Shown: positions 1 through 9,272, numbered from the stretch's first letter. The stretch: 64,000 bases of DNA from Phycisphaerales bacterium (GCA_035627955.1 DASPKU010000006.1:1-64000); one strand, 5' to 3'. Notes: generated from the sequence alone by a model not told the origin. Translations and numbers: made by a program.

Positions 1-1309
1 CCACCCCCTTGTGCACGATCGCCAGGCCGATGCCCGTGCCGGGGTACTGCTCGGTGTTGTGCAGGCGCTCGAACACGCGGAAGATGCGGTCGTGGTGTTC
101 GGGGTCGATTCCAATCCCCTCGTCCCGAACGCTGACCCGCACCACGCCCGCCTGCATGACCGATGTGACCGCCACCCTGGGCGACTCGCCGGGCCTGGTG
201 AACTTCAGCGCATTCGTGATCAGGTTCGTCAGCACCTGCGTCAGCACCACCGACTCCGCCATTACCAGGTCGGGCCCGACGCGCACGTCCACTGGCGGCG
301 GCGTGCCCGCCGGCGGCGTGGCCTGCGCCAGCGCCTGCTCGATCGCCTTTGTCAGAGACACCGGCCGCACCTGCACCTGCGCCCGCGAGAGCCGGCTGTA
401 GTTCAGAAGGTCCTGGATCAGCTGGTCCATCCGCGACGCCGCGGCCTGAATCCTGGCGATATACGCCACCCCTTCCGCCGGCAGCTGCTCCGAGTAGTCC
501 TCGCGCAGGGCCGAGGCAAAGCCATGCACGGATCGCAGCGGCGCCCGCAGGTCGTGCGACACGCTGTACCCGAAGGACTCCAGCCCCTGGTTCGCGTCCT
601 GCAACTCCCTCGTCCGCTCCTGCACCCGCCGCTCCAGCTGTGCATTCGCCGCCCGCGTCGCCTCGTTGGCCCGCACCAGGTCGCGGCTGACCACTACCCC
701 GAGCACCACGAGGGCCACGCACGCGCCCAACGTAATCGCGCTGAGCACCGTCGCGATGGTCCCCGTAGCGCTCGCCGTGCGGTTGCGGGCCTCCAGCAGA
801 CGCGCCTCCTCCGCGATGCCCTCTTCCGTCAGCCGCAGGACCTCGACCGTGAGCAGCTTCCCGTCGCCGCGCCGAATCCGCTCGATCGCCGCGTCCTGCT
901 CGCCAGACGCGCGTAGCCGCACCGTGGCCTCGAGGTGCTCCAGCCGGCCCCGCGCGAGCCGTTCCACCTCGGCGATCCGCCGCTGCTGCGAAGGGTTGTC
1001 TCTTGTCAGCATGCGGACCGCATCAATCGGCACCATCACCTCGGCCGCGCGAGCGTGGAACTGATCCAGCTCGCCCTGCCCGCCCGTGATGAGGTACCCG
1101 CGCTGCGCGCTCTCAGCCCCCAGCAGCCGCGTCCTGATTGTCTCCAGCTGCGCCTGCACCGTGATCGTGTGCTGAACCCACGCCTCGGCCGCCCGGAACC
1201 GCGTCACCGCGAAAATGGAGAACAGCCCCGACAGCACCGCCACCACCACGATCGCGATCAGCAGCACCCACCGCCACCCTCCGGGAGTGCCGCCGCCCGC
1301 CCCCTCCAT
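1..1309 (-). CDS. CHASE3-type sensor histidine kinase (3' end cut by window)
   Basis: A membrane sensor kinase that would autophosphorylate on His and pass the phosphate to a response regulator not seen here. Read on the minus strand from the ATG at 1309: TM1 at about residues 14-36, an extracytoplasmic helical region of about 150 residues with the CHASE3 hallmark SAQRGYLITG, TM2 at about 200-222, a coiled coil (RRVQERTRELQ), then the H-box SYSVSHDLRAPLRS, the N-box NLITNALKF, the G1 box DEGIGIDPEH and the start of G2 (GTGIGLAIV). The frame runs off the window edge, so about 436 residues are visible and the last part of the ATPase domain, plus any receiver domain, is missing. The H-box is of the phytochrome-like HisKA type. 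No good Shine-Dalgarno is visible before the start. Confidence 0.9.
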   Translation of the reverse strand, partial: MEGAGGGTPGGWRWVLLIAIVVVAVLSGLFSIFAVTRFRAAEAWVQHTITVQAQLETIRTRLLGAESAQRGYLITGGQGELDQFHARAAEVMVPIDAVRMLTRDNPSQQRRIAEVERLARGRLEHLEATVRLRASGEQDAAIERIRRGDGKLLTVEVLRLTEEGIAEEARLLEARNRTASATGTIATVLSAITLGACVALVVLGVVVSRDLVRANEATRAANAQLERRVQERTRELQDANQGLESFGYSVSHDLRAPLRSVHGFASALREDYSEQLPAEGVAYIARIQAAASRMDQLIQDLLNYSRLSRAQVQVRPVSLTKAIEQALAQATPPAGTPPPVDVRVGPDLVMAESVVLTQVLTNLITNALKFTRPGESPRVAVTSVMQAGVVRVSVRDEGIGIDPEHHDRIFRVFERLHNTEQYPGTGIGLAIVHKGV

Positions 1310-1366
1310 GTTGGAAGCGTCCGCCTGTTGCAATCGCGACAAGCGTACCTGACGCGGATGCAGCCT

Positions 1367-2260
1367 CTATGAACGCCGCTCATCCGGCGTTCGGCGGCTG
1401 TCCTTCTTCATGATGAACAGGTAGTTGAAACCGCGGAGAAAGAAGTTCCCCTCCTCCGCCGCCTTCCGCCAGTTGCCCTTGGTCAGCTTCTGGTTGTGCC
1501 GCACCACCGCGATGATGTCCACCGGCACGAAGTGCCGCCTCATGATCGCGAACAGCTCGAAGCCGATGGGCATGAACTGCCCCCCGCCCACACCCGCCCC
1601 GGCCACGCCCTTCTTCTTGCGGAACGAGTCGCTCACGTACAGGGCCATATACCGGCGGTCCTTCAGCACGCGGCTGATCTCGCCGATCACCTGTGACATG
1701 GCCTTGTAGTACGCCGCGCCATCGTCCTCGCCGCCGCTGTCGAGCTTGCCGATGCAGCGGGGGTCGTCCGAATAATCCACGTGCGTCGAATAGGGCGGGT
1801 CGATGAACACGAAGTCCGCCGACGCGTCCGGCACCGGGATGCGACGAGCGTCCGCCTGCCGGATGTCCGGGCGCGACGGCGCCAGGTCAAACCCCACACC
1901 CTTCCGCCCCGTGTCCTCGCACACATCCAGCGTCGTTCCGCTCCCGCACATCGGGTCGACCACCACATCGTTCTCGCGCGTGTACCGCTGCAGCAGCTGC
2001 CAGATGACCCACGAGGGTGTCGCCCCCACGTAGTCCTTGTGCCCCTGCATCGTCCGCAGGCCCTTCCCCGGCGGGCTCGTGTGCGTGTAGTGCTGGCTCG
2101 GAAACTCCCACAGCGTCGTCGCAAACACCCGCAGCGTGGGGCGGGACTCCGGCCGCACGCCCCGCGGGTGATCGCCGCGCAGCCGCGCCCCCCGCGCGCC
2201 ACGCGGCCCACGCCCTGCGCCCGACTCGCCTCCCCCCGAACTCTCGTGCGCCCCGCTCAT
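1367..2260 (-). CDS. N4/N6-type DNA methyltransferase, solitary
   Basis: An S-adenosylmethionine-dependent amino-methyltransferase, predicted to methylate adenine N6 or cytosine N4 in DNA. The AdoMet-binding motif DPMCGSGTT is at residues 102-110 and the catalytic DPPY at 154-157, so motif I precedes motif IV. The start at 2260 is chosen because its ATG overlaps the TGA of the upstream phosphoesterase gene (ATGA), giving 297 aa; the frame stays open upstream but that stretch overlaps the phosphoesterase. The first 40 residues are Gly/Arg-rich and probably disordered. There is no restriction endonuclease, specificity subunit or mobile-element gene next to it, so it looks like an orphan methylase. 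An RNA methylase of a related fold (UPF0020/TRM11-like) cannot be excluded. Confidence 0.8.
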   Translation of the reverse strand: MSGAHESSGGGESGAGRGPRGARGARLRGDHPRGVRPESRPTLRVFATTLWEFPSQHYTHTSPPGKGLRTMQGHKDYVGATPSWVIWQLLQRYTRENDVVVDPMCGSGTTLDVCEDTGRKGVGFDLAPSRPDIRQADARRIPVPDASADFVFIDPPYSTHVDYSDDPRCIGKLDSGGEDDGAAYYKAMSQVIGEISRVLKDRRYMALYVSDSFRKKKGVAGAGVGGGQFMPIGFELFAIMRRHFVPVDIIAVVRHNQKLTKGNWRKAAEEGNFFLRGFNYLFIMKKDSRRTPDERRS

Positions 2261-3330
2261 CCCCTCGTCTGCTCCTGCACCAGGCGGATCACCTCCGCCT
2301 TGGTGTCCTCGATGGACTTGTTCGTCCGCGCCCCCGCCGCCCGCACGTGCCCGCCCCCGCCCAGCGCCTTCGCGATGCGGTTGACGTCCACCTCGTGCCC
2401 GCTCGCCTTGCTCCGCAGGCTGATCTTCGTGAGGGGCCCCTTCGTGTCCGCCCCCGGCCCGTAGTCGCTCGCCGTGGCCTCTGTGAGCAGGCACGTCACC
2501 TCCACCGTCGCGAGCGATTGCCCGAAGTCAACAAAACCGCCCGACTCGCCCGGCTGCGCACCCGTCTCCGCATAGTCCCTCTTCGTCAGGCTCATCAACG
2601 CCAGCCGCTCGTTGTCGTGCAGCTCCAGCGTCGCAAGCGCCCGCGACAGCAGCCGCAGCCGCGTCACGCTCTCGCGCTGCTCGACTGCCTGGTACAGCTT
2701 CACGTGGTCCGCCCCCGCCTCCAGCAGGTCGCCGGCGGTGACCATCACCCCGCGCGACACATTGCTGTGCCGAAACCACCCCGTGTCCGTGCACAGCCCC
2801 AGGTACAGCGGCTCCGCCACATCAGCCGGCAGCTTCGTGCGGTCCGCGACACCCAGCAAGATGCGGCACAGCTCCGCCACCGGCTGGCACACCGCCGCGG
2901 CGCCCGTGTCAATCACGCGGTGCCCCGCCACCTCCGGGTCGCCCTGCACATGGTGATCCACCAGCACCGTCATCTCGCGCCGGGGCCCTAGCCACTGGTG
3001 CACCGCCTCCAGCTGCGACCACGACCCGGTGTCGAGCACCGCGACCGCATCCACACCCTCCACCTCCGGCGGCCCATTCTCCGCCAGTGCGCGGTAGGGA
3101 GTGTCCCCCGCCACATCCGCCAGCCAGGGCGGCGTTGGCCCGAAGTACCACGCCTCCGCAACCGGTCCCTTCGACCATTCCCGCGGCTTGTTCAGCGCCC
3201 GCACCAGCCCCATCGTCGAGCCGATCGCGTCACCATCGGGCTTCACGTGCGTCAGCACCACTACCTTGCGCGCCGCCCGCAGGCGTGCCGCGATCTGCTC
3301 CAGCGTCGAGTTCGTAGCCCACGTCGTCAA
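2257..3330 (-). CDS. nrnA: DHH/DHHA1 phosphoesterase, NrnA-like oligoribonuclease/pAp phosphatase
   Basis: Predicted to degrade short oligoribonucleotides and/or 3'-phosphoadenosine 5'-phosphate with Mn2+. The first metal-binding motif HVKPDGDAIGS is at about residues 28-38, the DHH motif is in VLVDHH, and the C-terminal DHHA1 substrate loop GGGGHVRAAG is near the end. The start is set at the TTG at 3330, whose bases overlap the ribF stop codon (TTGA), giving 357 aa; an ATG at 3372 is the alternative and would add 14 residues inside ribF. The gene is the middle of a coupled trio ribF > nrnA > methyltransferase, with 4-base overlaps on both sides, so the three are surely cotranscribed. Confidence 0.87.
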   Translation of the reverse strand: MTTWATNSTLEQIAARLRAARKVVVLTHVKPDGDAIGSTMGLVRALNKPREWSKGPVAEAWYFGPTPPWLADVAGDTPYRALAENGPPEVEGVDAVAVLDTGSWSQLEAVHQWLGPRREMTVLVDHHVQGDPEVAGHRVIDTGAAAVCQPVAELCRILLGVADRTKLPADVAEPLYLGLCTDTGWFRHSNVSRGVMVTAGDLLEAGADHVKLYQAVEQRESVTRLRLLSRALATLELHDNERLALMSLTKRDYAETGAQPGESGGFVDFGQSLATVEVTCLLTEATASDYGPGADTKGPLTKISLRSKASGHEVDVNRIAKALGGGGHVRAAGARTNKSIEDTKAEVIRLVQEQTRG

Positions 3331-4319
3331 GCGGTAGTTCCCTGTGGAGTGTTGTTGCTGCCCATGCCGCACATCAGGAAAGAGTGGGGGCGCACCACCG
3401 TCCGCCGCTCGTGCACCGCCAGCAGGTCGCGCACGCGCGCGCAGTCGCGCTCGATCTGCCGCACCAGCGACGGCACATCATCGAACTTGAGGTCCTCGCG
3501 CACCCACGCGACCAGCTGCACCCGCAGCCGCCAGTTGTACCCCTCGAGCCCCGATGCCGGCGCCTCGAGCACGTACGCCTCCAGCCGCCGCTCCACGCCC
3601 TCGAAAGTGGGGCGTGTACCTACGTTCACCGCGCACGCGTACCGGCGCGCATTCGGCAGCACCGCGTACGCCGCGTACACCCCGTCGGCCGGCAGCAGCT
3701 GCTCCGTCGAAAGATTGGCCGTGGGGTAGCCGATCGTCCGCCCGCGCTGGTCCCCCTGCCGCACGACACCCGCCACCTCGTACGCCCGTCCCAGCACACG
3801 CCCCGCGTCAGCCACCCGCCCCTGGGTGATCAGCCACCGCACGATGCTGCTGCTGGCCCGCACGATCAGGTCGTCGCCCAGCGCGACCTCCACCGGCGGC
3901 ACCACATCAACCTCGAATCCGAGCTCGCCGCCAAGGGCGCGCAGCGTGTCGTTATTCCCCAACCGCCCCTTGCCGAAGTGGAAGTCGTCACCCTCCACCA
4001 CAAACCGCGGCCGGTACCGCTCCACCAGCCACACCACGAACTCCCGCGCCGACTTGTTCAGTAGCGACTCGTCCGGCGTGAGCCGCACCACCTCATCCGC
4101 CCCCAGCCCGCGCAGCCAAGCCTCCCGCTGCTCGAAGCCCGACAGCCGCGCCGGCGCACTCTGCGGCCGCAGCAGCGTCATCGGGTGCGGATCGAACGAC
4201 AGCACCCGCACCGGCCCGCCACCCGCCAGTTCACGGCAGCGCCGCACCAGCGCGGCGTGCCCCAGGTGCACGCCGTCGAAGTTGCCGATGGTGACCGCCG
4301 TCGCGCCCTCGCTGGACAT
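3327..4319 (-). CDS. ribF: bifunctional riboflavin kinase / FAD synthetase
   Basis: Converts riboflavin to FMN and FMN to FAD in the cytoplasm. The N-terminal nucleotidyltransferase domain has GNFDGVHLGH at residues 12-21, carrying the HxGH motif. The C-terminal riboflavin kinase domain has TIGYPTAN at 195-202. The length, 330 aa, is close to the usual 305-315 for the family. The start at 4319 (ATG) fits the family N terminus; the frame continues upstream but has no conserved sequence there. It is the first gene of the minus-strand trio with nrnA and the methyltransferase, and diverges from the DUF2007 gene 84 bp away, so its promoter must lie in that short gap. Confidence 0.95.
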   Translation of the reverse strand: MSSEGATAVTIGNFDGVHLGHAALVRRCRELAGGGPVRVLSFDPHPMTLLRPQSAPARLSGFEQREAWLRGLGADEVVRLTPDESLLNKSAREFVVWLVERYRPRFVVEGDDFHFGKGRLGNNDTLRALGGELGFEVDVVPPVEVALGDDLIVRASSSIVRWLITQGRVADAGRVLGRAYEVAGVVRQGDQRGRTIGYPTANLSTEQLLPADGVYAAYAVLPNARRYACAVNVGTRPTFEGVERRLEAYVLEAPASGLEGYNWRLRVQLVAWVREDLKFDDVPSLVRQIERDCARVRDLLAVHERRTVVRPHSFLMCGMGSNNTPQGTTA

Positions 4320-4403
4320 CGGTCCAAGCGTATCAGCCCCGCCGCACGCCCACGCCCCACTCCGCAGGACCAAGTGATCGGACAGACGACCTACCCTCCC
4401 CGC

Positions 4404-4973
4404 GTGCCGAAGGACCCCGATGAACTTGTCGTGCTCAAGGAAACCCGCACGGAGTTCGAGGCCAGCACCATCGCCGCGTCCCTCGAGGATGCCGGCATCC
4501 CCGCCCGGGTCTACACCGGCGCCGCAAACGTGATCCTCGGCGGCGCCAACGTCATCGATTCCGCCAAGGTCATGGTCCGCGCCGCCGACCGCGAGCGTGC
4601 CCTCGCCCAGCTTCGCTCCATCAAGCAGGACTCGGTCGACATCGACTGGAGCGAGGTCGACGTCGGCGACACCATCGACCCGCCCGACGCCTTCCCCCTC
4701 TGCCCCGCCTGCGGCTTCGACCGCGCCGGCATCCCACCACGCGCCCCCTGCCCCGAGTGCGGCTACGCCGGCATCGCCGCCAACCGCGCCACCCCACGCC
4801 GCATGAGCTGGCGCCCGTTCATCCGGCGCGCCGGCATGATCCTCATGGCCACCGGCGTGCTCCTCAGCTGGCTCCCCGCGGCCAGACACCCCGCGGTCGC
4901 ACTGGTGATTGCCGGCGGGGCGGTGTGGCTGATTTTCTGGGGGGACAAGGATAACGGCGACCGCACTCGCTGA
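4404..4973 (+). CDS. DUF2007-domain membrane protein with zinc ribbon
   Basis: A small protein of 189 aa from a GTG start. Residues about 8-75 (ELVVLKETRTEFEAS... to ERALAQLR) match the DUF2007 'putative signal transducing' fold, a small ferredoxin-like domain of unknown role. This is followed by a CPACGF...CPECGY four-cysteine zinc ribbon and two closely spaced hydrophobic segments at the C terminus that should form a membrane hairpin. The function is unknown. It stands alone on the plus strand, divergent from ribF, and ends just before an array of 9-nt repeats that separates it from the convergent E2 gene. The start is uncertain, as the open frame extends upstream into the ribF promoter region. 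Confidence 0.75.
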   Translation: MPKDPDELVVLKETRTEFEASTIAASLEDAGIPARVYTGAANVILGGANVIDSAKVMVRAADRERALAQLRSIKQDSVDIDWSEVDVGDTIDPPDAFPLCPACGFDRAGIPPRAPCPECGYAGIAANRATPRRMSWRPFIRRAGMILMATGVLLSWLPAARHPAVALVIAGGAVWLIFWGDKDNGDRTR

Positions 4974-4990
4974 GCGCAGTGCGGTCCCAA

Positions 4991-5035
4991 AGGACCTAGA
5001 CGACCTATAGGACCTGCAGGACCTATACGACCTAT
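4991..5035. repeat. five-unit 9-nt tandem repeat (AGGACCTAT-like)
   Basis: Five consecutive units with exact 9-nt spacing (AGGACCTAG, ACGACCTAT, AGGACCTGC, AGGACCTAT, ACGACCTAT) fill the gap between two convergent genes. Related arrays occur at 9273, 20768, 35230 and 35608. Confidence 0.9.
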
Positions 5036-5045
5036 CTTCAGGCCC

Positions 5046-6530
5046 TCACCCCCGCGCCGGCCCCAGCAGCCCATCAGGCTCCTGCAGCAGCCTGATCACC
5101 TCCGCCAGCGCCAGCGCCGCCGTGGCCCCGTCCACCACGCGGTGGTCGCACGCCAGCGACAGCGGCAGCAGCAGCCCCACGCGGAACGACCCCTTGTTCA
5201 CCACCATCCCCTCGCGCCCGCGTCCCACGGCCAGGATGCCGACCTCCGGGTAGTTGATGATCGGCGTCGCAAACCGCCCCGCGTGGCTCCCGACATTCGA
5301 GATCGTGAACGTCGAGCCCATCAGCTGCTCGCGCGGGATGCTCCGCGTACGGGCCGCGTCCGCGATCTGCGAAATCGCCCGCCCAATCTCCAGCACGCCA
5401 AGGCGGTCGGTATCCCGGATCACCGGCACCATCAGCCCCGTGTCCGTGTCCGTCGCGATGCCCAGGCTCACGCTGCGGTGCTGCACGATCTCCTCGGCCT
5501 TGTCGTCCGTGGTGCTGTTGAGCACGCGGAACCGCGGGTCCTGCAGCACGCGGCACACCGCGCTCGCCACGAACGGAAGGAACGACACCTTCTCCCCGCT
5601 CGCCGCGGCCAGCTTGCGACGCAGGCTGTCCAGCGCCGTCACGTCCGCCTCGTCCATCACCGTGAAGTGCACCGTCTGCGCGATCGACTCCTTCAGCCGG
5701 TTCGCGATCGTCCGCCGCACGCCGCGGAACGGAATCCGCGTGGTCTCATCCTGTGTGCCACGAGCATGGCACTGCATGCTCGTGCTCCCCCCGCTCACCG
5801 CCGCCGGCACGCGCGGAGCCGGCGCACTCCGCCGATCCGCCACCACGCTGCTGTGCGGCTCGCTCGCGTCCATCGGAGCCACATCGCTGTGCCCGGCGTG
5901 ACCACCATGTCCGCGCGACGGAGCAGCAGCCCGACCGCCGCCGCCAGCCATTGCCCGCACATCCTTCTCCAGCACCCGCCCACCAATACCCGTGCCGCTG
6001 CACGTATCGATGTCCACGCCAAGGTCCCGCGCCAGGCGCCGCACCGCCGGCGTCGCCAGCGCCTTCCCCGGCGCCGCCGAAACCCCGCCCAGCGACCCGC
6101 TCATCTGACCCACCACCGTCCCCGCATCCTCGCGCTCCCCCGCGGGCTCCGCCACTGGCGACGGCGCTGCCGCCGGCGCATGCGTCCCATTGGACGAAGC
6201 CTTGCTCTTCTCCGCCTTCGGCTCGCTCATCCGCCCCGCCGCCGGACCGCTCGAGGCCGCCCCACCCGCACCCTCGTACGTCACCAGCGGATTCCCCACA
6301 TGCAGGATCTCCCCCGGCTTGCCGTGCAGGGCCGCGATCACGCCCGTCCGCGGGCTGGGCACCTCCACCAGCGCCTTATCCGTCTCCATCTCCGCGAGGA
6401 TGTCGTGCTCGTTGACCTTCTGCCCGACCTCCACCCGCCACTTGATCAGCTCGGCCTCGTGAACGCCCTCGCCGAGGTCGGGCAGGATGAAGTCGTTGGG
6501 GTTGCCGGTGGACTTGCCTGGGTGAGCCAT
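5046..6530 (-). CDS. dihydrolipoamide acyltransferase, E2 of a 2-oxo acid dehydrogenase complex
   Basis: The core of a pyruvate, 2-oxoglutarate or branched-chain dehydrogenase complex, which moves the acyl group from E1 to CoA through a lipoyl arm. In order: one lipoyl domain (LPDLGEG at 16-22, with the lipoylated lysine K52 in EMETDKALVEV), an Ala/Pro/Ser-rich linker, a peripheral-subunit-binding domain at about 165-200 (ATPAVRRLARDLGVDI), a second flexible linker and the catalytic domain with DHRVVDG near residue 463. The length is 494 aa. The start at 6530 has GAGGAA 5-6 bases upstream. E1 and E3 genes are not adjacent in this window, so which 2-oxo acid is used cannot be told. The linkers are unusually rich in His, Ser and Gly. 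Confidence 0.93.
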   Translation of the reverse strand: MAHPGKSTGNPNDFILPDLGEGVHEAELIKWRVEVGQKVNEHDILAEMETDKALVEVPSPRTGVIAALHGKPGEILHVGNPLVTYEGAGGAASSGPAAGRMSEPKAEKSKASSNGTHAPAAAPSPVAEPAGEREDAGTVVGQMSGSLGGVSAAPGKALATPAVRRLARDLGVDIDTCSGTGIGGRVLEKDVRAMAGGGGRAAAPSRGHGGHAGHSDVAPMDASEPHSSVVADRRSAPAPRVPAAVSGGSTSMQCHARGTQDETTRIPFRGVRRTIANRLKESIAQTVHFTVMDEADVTALDSLRRKLAAASGEKVSFLPFVASAVCRVLQDPRFRVLNSTTDDKAEEIVQHRSVSLGIATDTDTGLMVPVIRDTDRLGVLEIGRAISQIADAARTRSIPREQLMGSTFTISNVGSHAGRFATPIINYPEVGILAVGRGREGMVVNKGSFRVGLLLPLSLACDHRVVDGATAALALAEVIRLLQEPDGLLGPARG

Positions 6531-6625
6531 GACGTTCCTCAGTACGAAGACCCCGCCCGCCCCCACAGATGAGGCGACCCGGGCAGGGCCAAGTTTAGCG
6601 TCAAGGCTGTGTCGGTTCTCTGTCG

Positions 6626-7744
6626 TTAGCGCCGCGACGGCGGGGCCGCCGGCGTCCGAGGCAGCCCGATGCGGGCCTTGGCCTCGCCGATCGCCGCCAC
6701 CAGCCGCTCGGCCCTTGGGCTCAGGTCCGCCACCACGGTCGTCTGGTCGAACACCTCAAGGATCGTGCGGCTCTTGAGCACCTGGTTGAGCACCTCGACG
6801 CTCACGCCCTGGTCCTTCAGCACGCCCGTCAGCTCCGCGTCCGCGCCGATCCGCTCCCGCGCCTGATTGACGCTGGGCAGGCTCGCGAGCTCCTGCATCA
6901 CCGGCGTGCCCATGAAGTACTCCATCGCGTCCTCATCCCGCGCCACCGCGATGAAGTCGTTCGCCAGCGACAGCAGCCGCGAGCCCTCGATCGGGTTCGT
7001 CGCCTCCGCCACTTTCCCCAGCGAAGAGTCCCGCACCCGCCCCGCGAACGACCGAATCCCCTCCGCCACCGGGCTCGCGGTCTCCGCATCCGCCTCCGCC
7101 AGTTGCGTCGCCGCGATCGGCTCCAGCGCCAGCGGCGTCCACAGGATGGCCATGCCCAGGATGATGCCCTCGATAAGCCCCAGCCCCGCGCCCGCGATCG
7201 AGTTCCACCGGACCCACCCCGGGTGCTTCTTCAGCTGCCGCTTCGCCACCACGCTCACCAGCACCGACCCGACGATTACGATCAGCAGCCCTACGAGTGC
7301 CACCGCCACCATCCGGTTCAGCAGCCCGTCGTTGCCCGTGAACCCCGCCGTCACACCCTCGAGCGCCCGCCCCATCGGCGGCGCCACGATCACCGCGACC
7401 AGCGACGAAGCCACGATCCCCACCAGCTCGCTCGCCCCGCGCCACAGCCCCTGCAGCATCCCAAGGCACATCACGCACGCGACGATCTTCACCGGCGCGC
7501 TGCCCAGCAGCAGCGTCAGGATCACGATGAACACCGCCGCCGCCACGATCGCGATCCGCAGCTTCTGGTCCAGCGGCTCTCTCGACCCCGCCGCGACCTT
7601 CACCTTCTCAATCACCTGCGCCCGCTCCGCCGCCTTGCTCGCCGCCCGCGCCTTCGCGCGCTCAAGCTCCAGCTCGGCCTCGCGAGCCTCGATGCTCAAT
7701 CGCGGCACTCGCGCCGCGGCGGGTTTAGTGGTCTGGTCGGGCAT
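6626..7744 (-). CDS. CvpA-like membrane protein with long cytoplasmic extensions
   Basis: A predicted inner-membrane protein of 372 aa. After a charged, coiled-coil N terminus (residues about 15-50, Ala/Glu/Lys/Arg-rich) come at least four hydrophobic helices between about 55 and 215 (for example IAIVAAAVFIVILTLLL and MVAVALVGLLIVIVGSVLVSV), arranged as in the CvpA/colicin-V-production family. A C-terminal soluble helical domain of about 150 residues follows. The CvpA assignment rests on topology and the GLWRGASELVG segment. The start is the ATG at 7744; upstream sequence in the frame is not conserved-looking. It lies 95 bp upstream of the E2 gene on the same strand, with no evidence of a functional link. 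Confidence 0.65.
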   Translation of the reverse strand: MPDQTTKPAAARVPRLSIEAREAELELERAKARAASKAAERAQVIEKVKVAAGSREPLDQKLRIAIVAAAVFIVILTLLLGSAPVKIVACVMCLGMLQGLWRGASELVGIVASSLVAVIVAPPMGRALEGVTAGFTGNDGLLNRMVAVALVGLLIVIVGSVLVSVVAKRQLKKHPGWVRWNSIAGAGLGLIEGIILGMAILWTPLALEPIAATQLAEADAETASPVAEGIRSFAGRVRDSSLGKVAEATNPIEGSRLLSLANDFIAVARDEDAMEYFMGTPVMQELASLPSVNQARERIGADAELTGVLKDQGVSVEVLNQVLKSRTILEVFDQTTVVADLSPRAERLVAAIGEAKARIGLPRTPAAPPSRR

Positions 7745-7946
7745 GGTGTCGTGGGCACAGGGCCCTGCCGCGTTCCGCGGCCGCACCCCTTCCCTTCGCA
7801 CCCCAGCATACCACCGGAGATGCCCACCGCGGAGTGATTATGCACGACGAGTGCGCCAGCCTGTTCGTGAGCGGCGGCAACGCGTCCTGTAATCACCCGA
7901 GCACTTTTCCGTAGAATCGTGCTCCACCCCGTTTGGAGGCCCGCCC

Positions 7947-9254
7947 ATGCGTCCTTCCGCTCTCATCGCCATCGCCGCCGCTCTCTCCCTCGCCCCGGCA
8001 ACTCTTGCGCAGGCCCAGCCCGGGACCAAGGGAGAGCCCAAGTCCGTCGACGCCGTGCGCCCCACCTCGACGGGGGCGGTCCCGCAGGCGACCCTCGACG
8101 ACTTCATCTCCGGCTTCAACGGCGACAAGGACGCCATGGGCCGCGCCATGAAGGCCACCGACGACATCCTCGCCAAGGACCCCAACAACGTCGAGGCCCT
8201 CGCCTGGAACTCCTCGGGCAAGGCCGCCCAGTGCGGCGACGCCTTCCAGTCCGGCGACTTCCGCAAGGGCATGCAGCTCTGGAGCGAGGGCAAGAGCGGC
8301 CTCAACAAGGCCGTCAGCCTCGCCCCCGACAACGTCTCTGTCCGCATCGTCCGCGGCAAGACCATGCTCGAGTCCTCCCTGCACGACCCCATGCCCGCCT
8401 CCAGCAAGGAGGCCGCCGAAACAGCAGTGGGGGACCTCGAGACCGCGCTCGAGCTCTTCGGCAAGAACCTCGACGCCGTCGACGCCGCGTTCAAGCAGGA
8501 GATGTACGCGTGGCTCTACCAGGCCGCGTCCAAGGCCGGCGACGCCGAGAAGGCCGAGAAGTACAAGAAGCTCGCGGGCGACAAGGCCACCGACGCCATG
8601 GCCCGCCTGAACCAGAGCGCCGAGAACACGGTCATCGAGTCGGCCAAGGCCGCGCTCGTGATCCTCGACTCCCCGCTCGTGCAGGAGATCAAGCCCGACC
8701 TGCTTGCGGGCCTCCGCTCACCGGCCAAGCTCGACGCCGTCATCAGCGTGCTCGACAAAAAAATCGACTCCAAGCCCGACGACGCCGCCGCCATCGCCTG
8801 GCGCGGCTTCACCCGCGTCCTCCGCACCGGCTCTATTTTCGCGCAGAGCAAGATCGAGGACGCCGGGCGCGCCTGGGAGAAGGGCCTCAACGAGATCAAC
8901 GCCGCGGCCTCCACCGACGCCACCAACCGCGACGCCATCCTCCTCCGCGCCGTCACCAACCTCGAAAAGGCCCGGCGCGAGTCCGACGCCGACCAGCGTG
9001 CCACCGCCCGCCAGAAGTCCCTCACCGACCTCGACCGCTTCGCGCGCCTGCTCAAGGACAACAACATCACGCTGAGCCCCGAAGCCCAGGCCGCCCTCCA
9101 CGTCACCAGCGCCCGCGTCCACCTGATGAACGGCGACACCAAGAGAGCGCGCGCCGAGCTGACGGCCGCCACCAAGGCCGACGCAAGCGACCTCACTGCC
9201 CGCCGCGCCAAGACCATGACCGAGATCGCCGAGATGATCGAAGCGCGAAAGTGA
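7947..9254 (+). CDS. secreted alpha-helical (TPR-like) protein of unknown function
   Basis: A protein of 435 aa with a clear Sec signal peptide (MRPSALIAIAAALSLAPATLAQA, cleavage after AQA). The mature part is almost entirely Ala/Lys/Asp/Glu-rich helices in a pattern like tetratricopeptide repeats, for example NNVEALAWNSSGKAAQCGD and DKATDAMARLNQSAE, and near the C terminus EAQAALHVTSARVHLMNGD. No catalytic motif is recognised. The start has GGAGG eight bases upstream. It is a single-gene unit on the plus strand; its stop codon lies in an 18-bp palindrome. A periplasmic scaffold or protein-binding role is a guess from the fold alone. Confidence 0.8.
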   Translation: MRPSALIAIAAALSLAPATLAQAQPGTKGEPKSVDAVRPTSTGAVPQATLDDFISGFNGDKDAMGRAMKATDDILAKDPNNVEALAWNSSGKAAQCGDAFQSGDFRKGMQLWSEGKSGLNKAVSLAPDNVSVRIVRGKTMLESSLHDPMPASSKEAAETAVGDLETALELFGKNLDAVDAAFKQEMYAWLYQAASKAGDAEKAEKYKKLAGDKATDAMARLNQSAENTVIESAKAALVILDSPLVQEIKPDLLAGLRSPAKLDAVISVLDKKIDSKPDDAAAIAWRGFTRVLRTGSIFAQSKIEDAGRAWEKGLNEINAAASTDATNRDAILLRAVTNLEKARRESDADQRATARQKSLTDLDRFARLLKDNNITLSPEAQAALHVTSARVHLMNGDTKRARAELTAATKADASDLTARRAKTMTEIAEMIEARK

Positions 9255-9267
9255 TCGTGCGATCACT
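9250..9267. terminator. 18-bp perfect palindrome at a stop codon
   Basis: AGTGATCG, a 2-nt centre, then CGATCACT. The palindrome includes the TGA stop of the secreted protein gene. It could form a short hairpin that ends or stabilises the transcript, but no T-run follows. Confidence 0.45.
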
Positions 9268-9272
9268 CCCCC

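Noticed and set aside
1367-2260. Restriction-modification system
   Set aside because: Only a methyltransferase is seen; the neighbours are ribF and nrnA, and no endonuclease or specificity gene is present.
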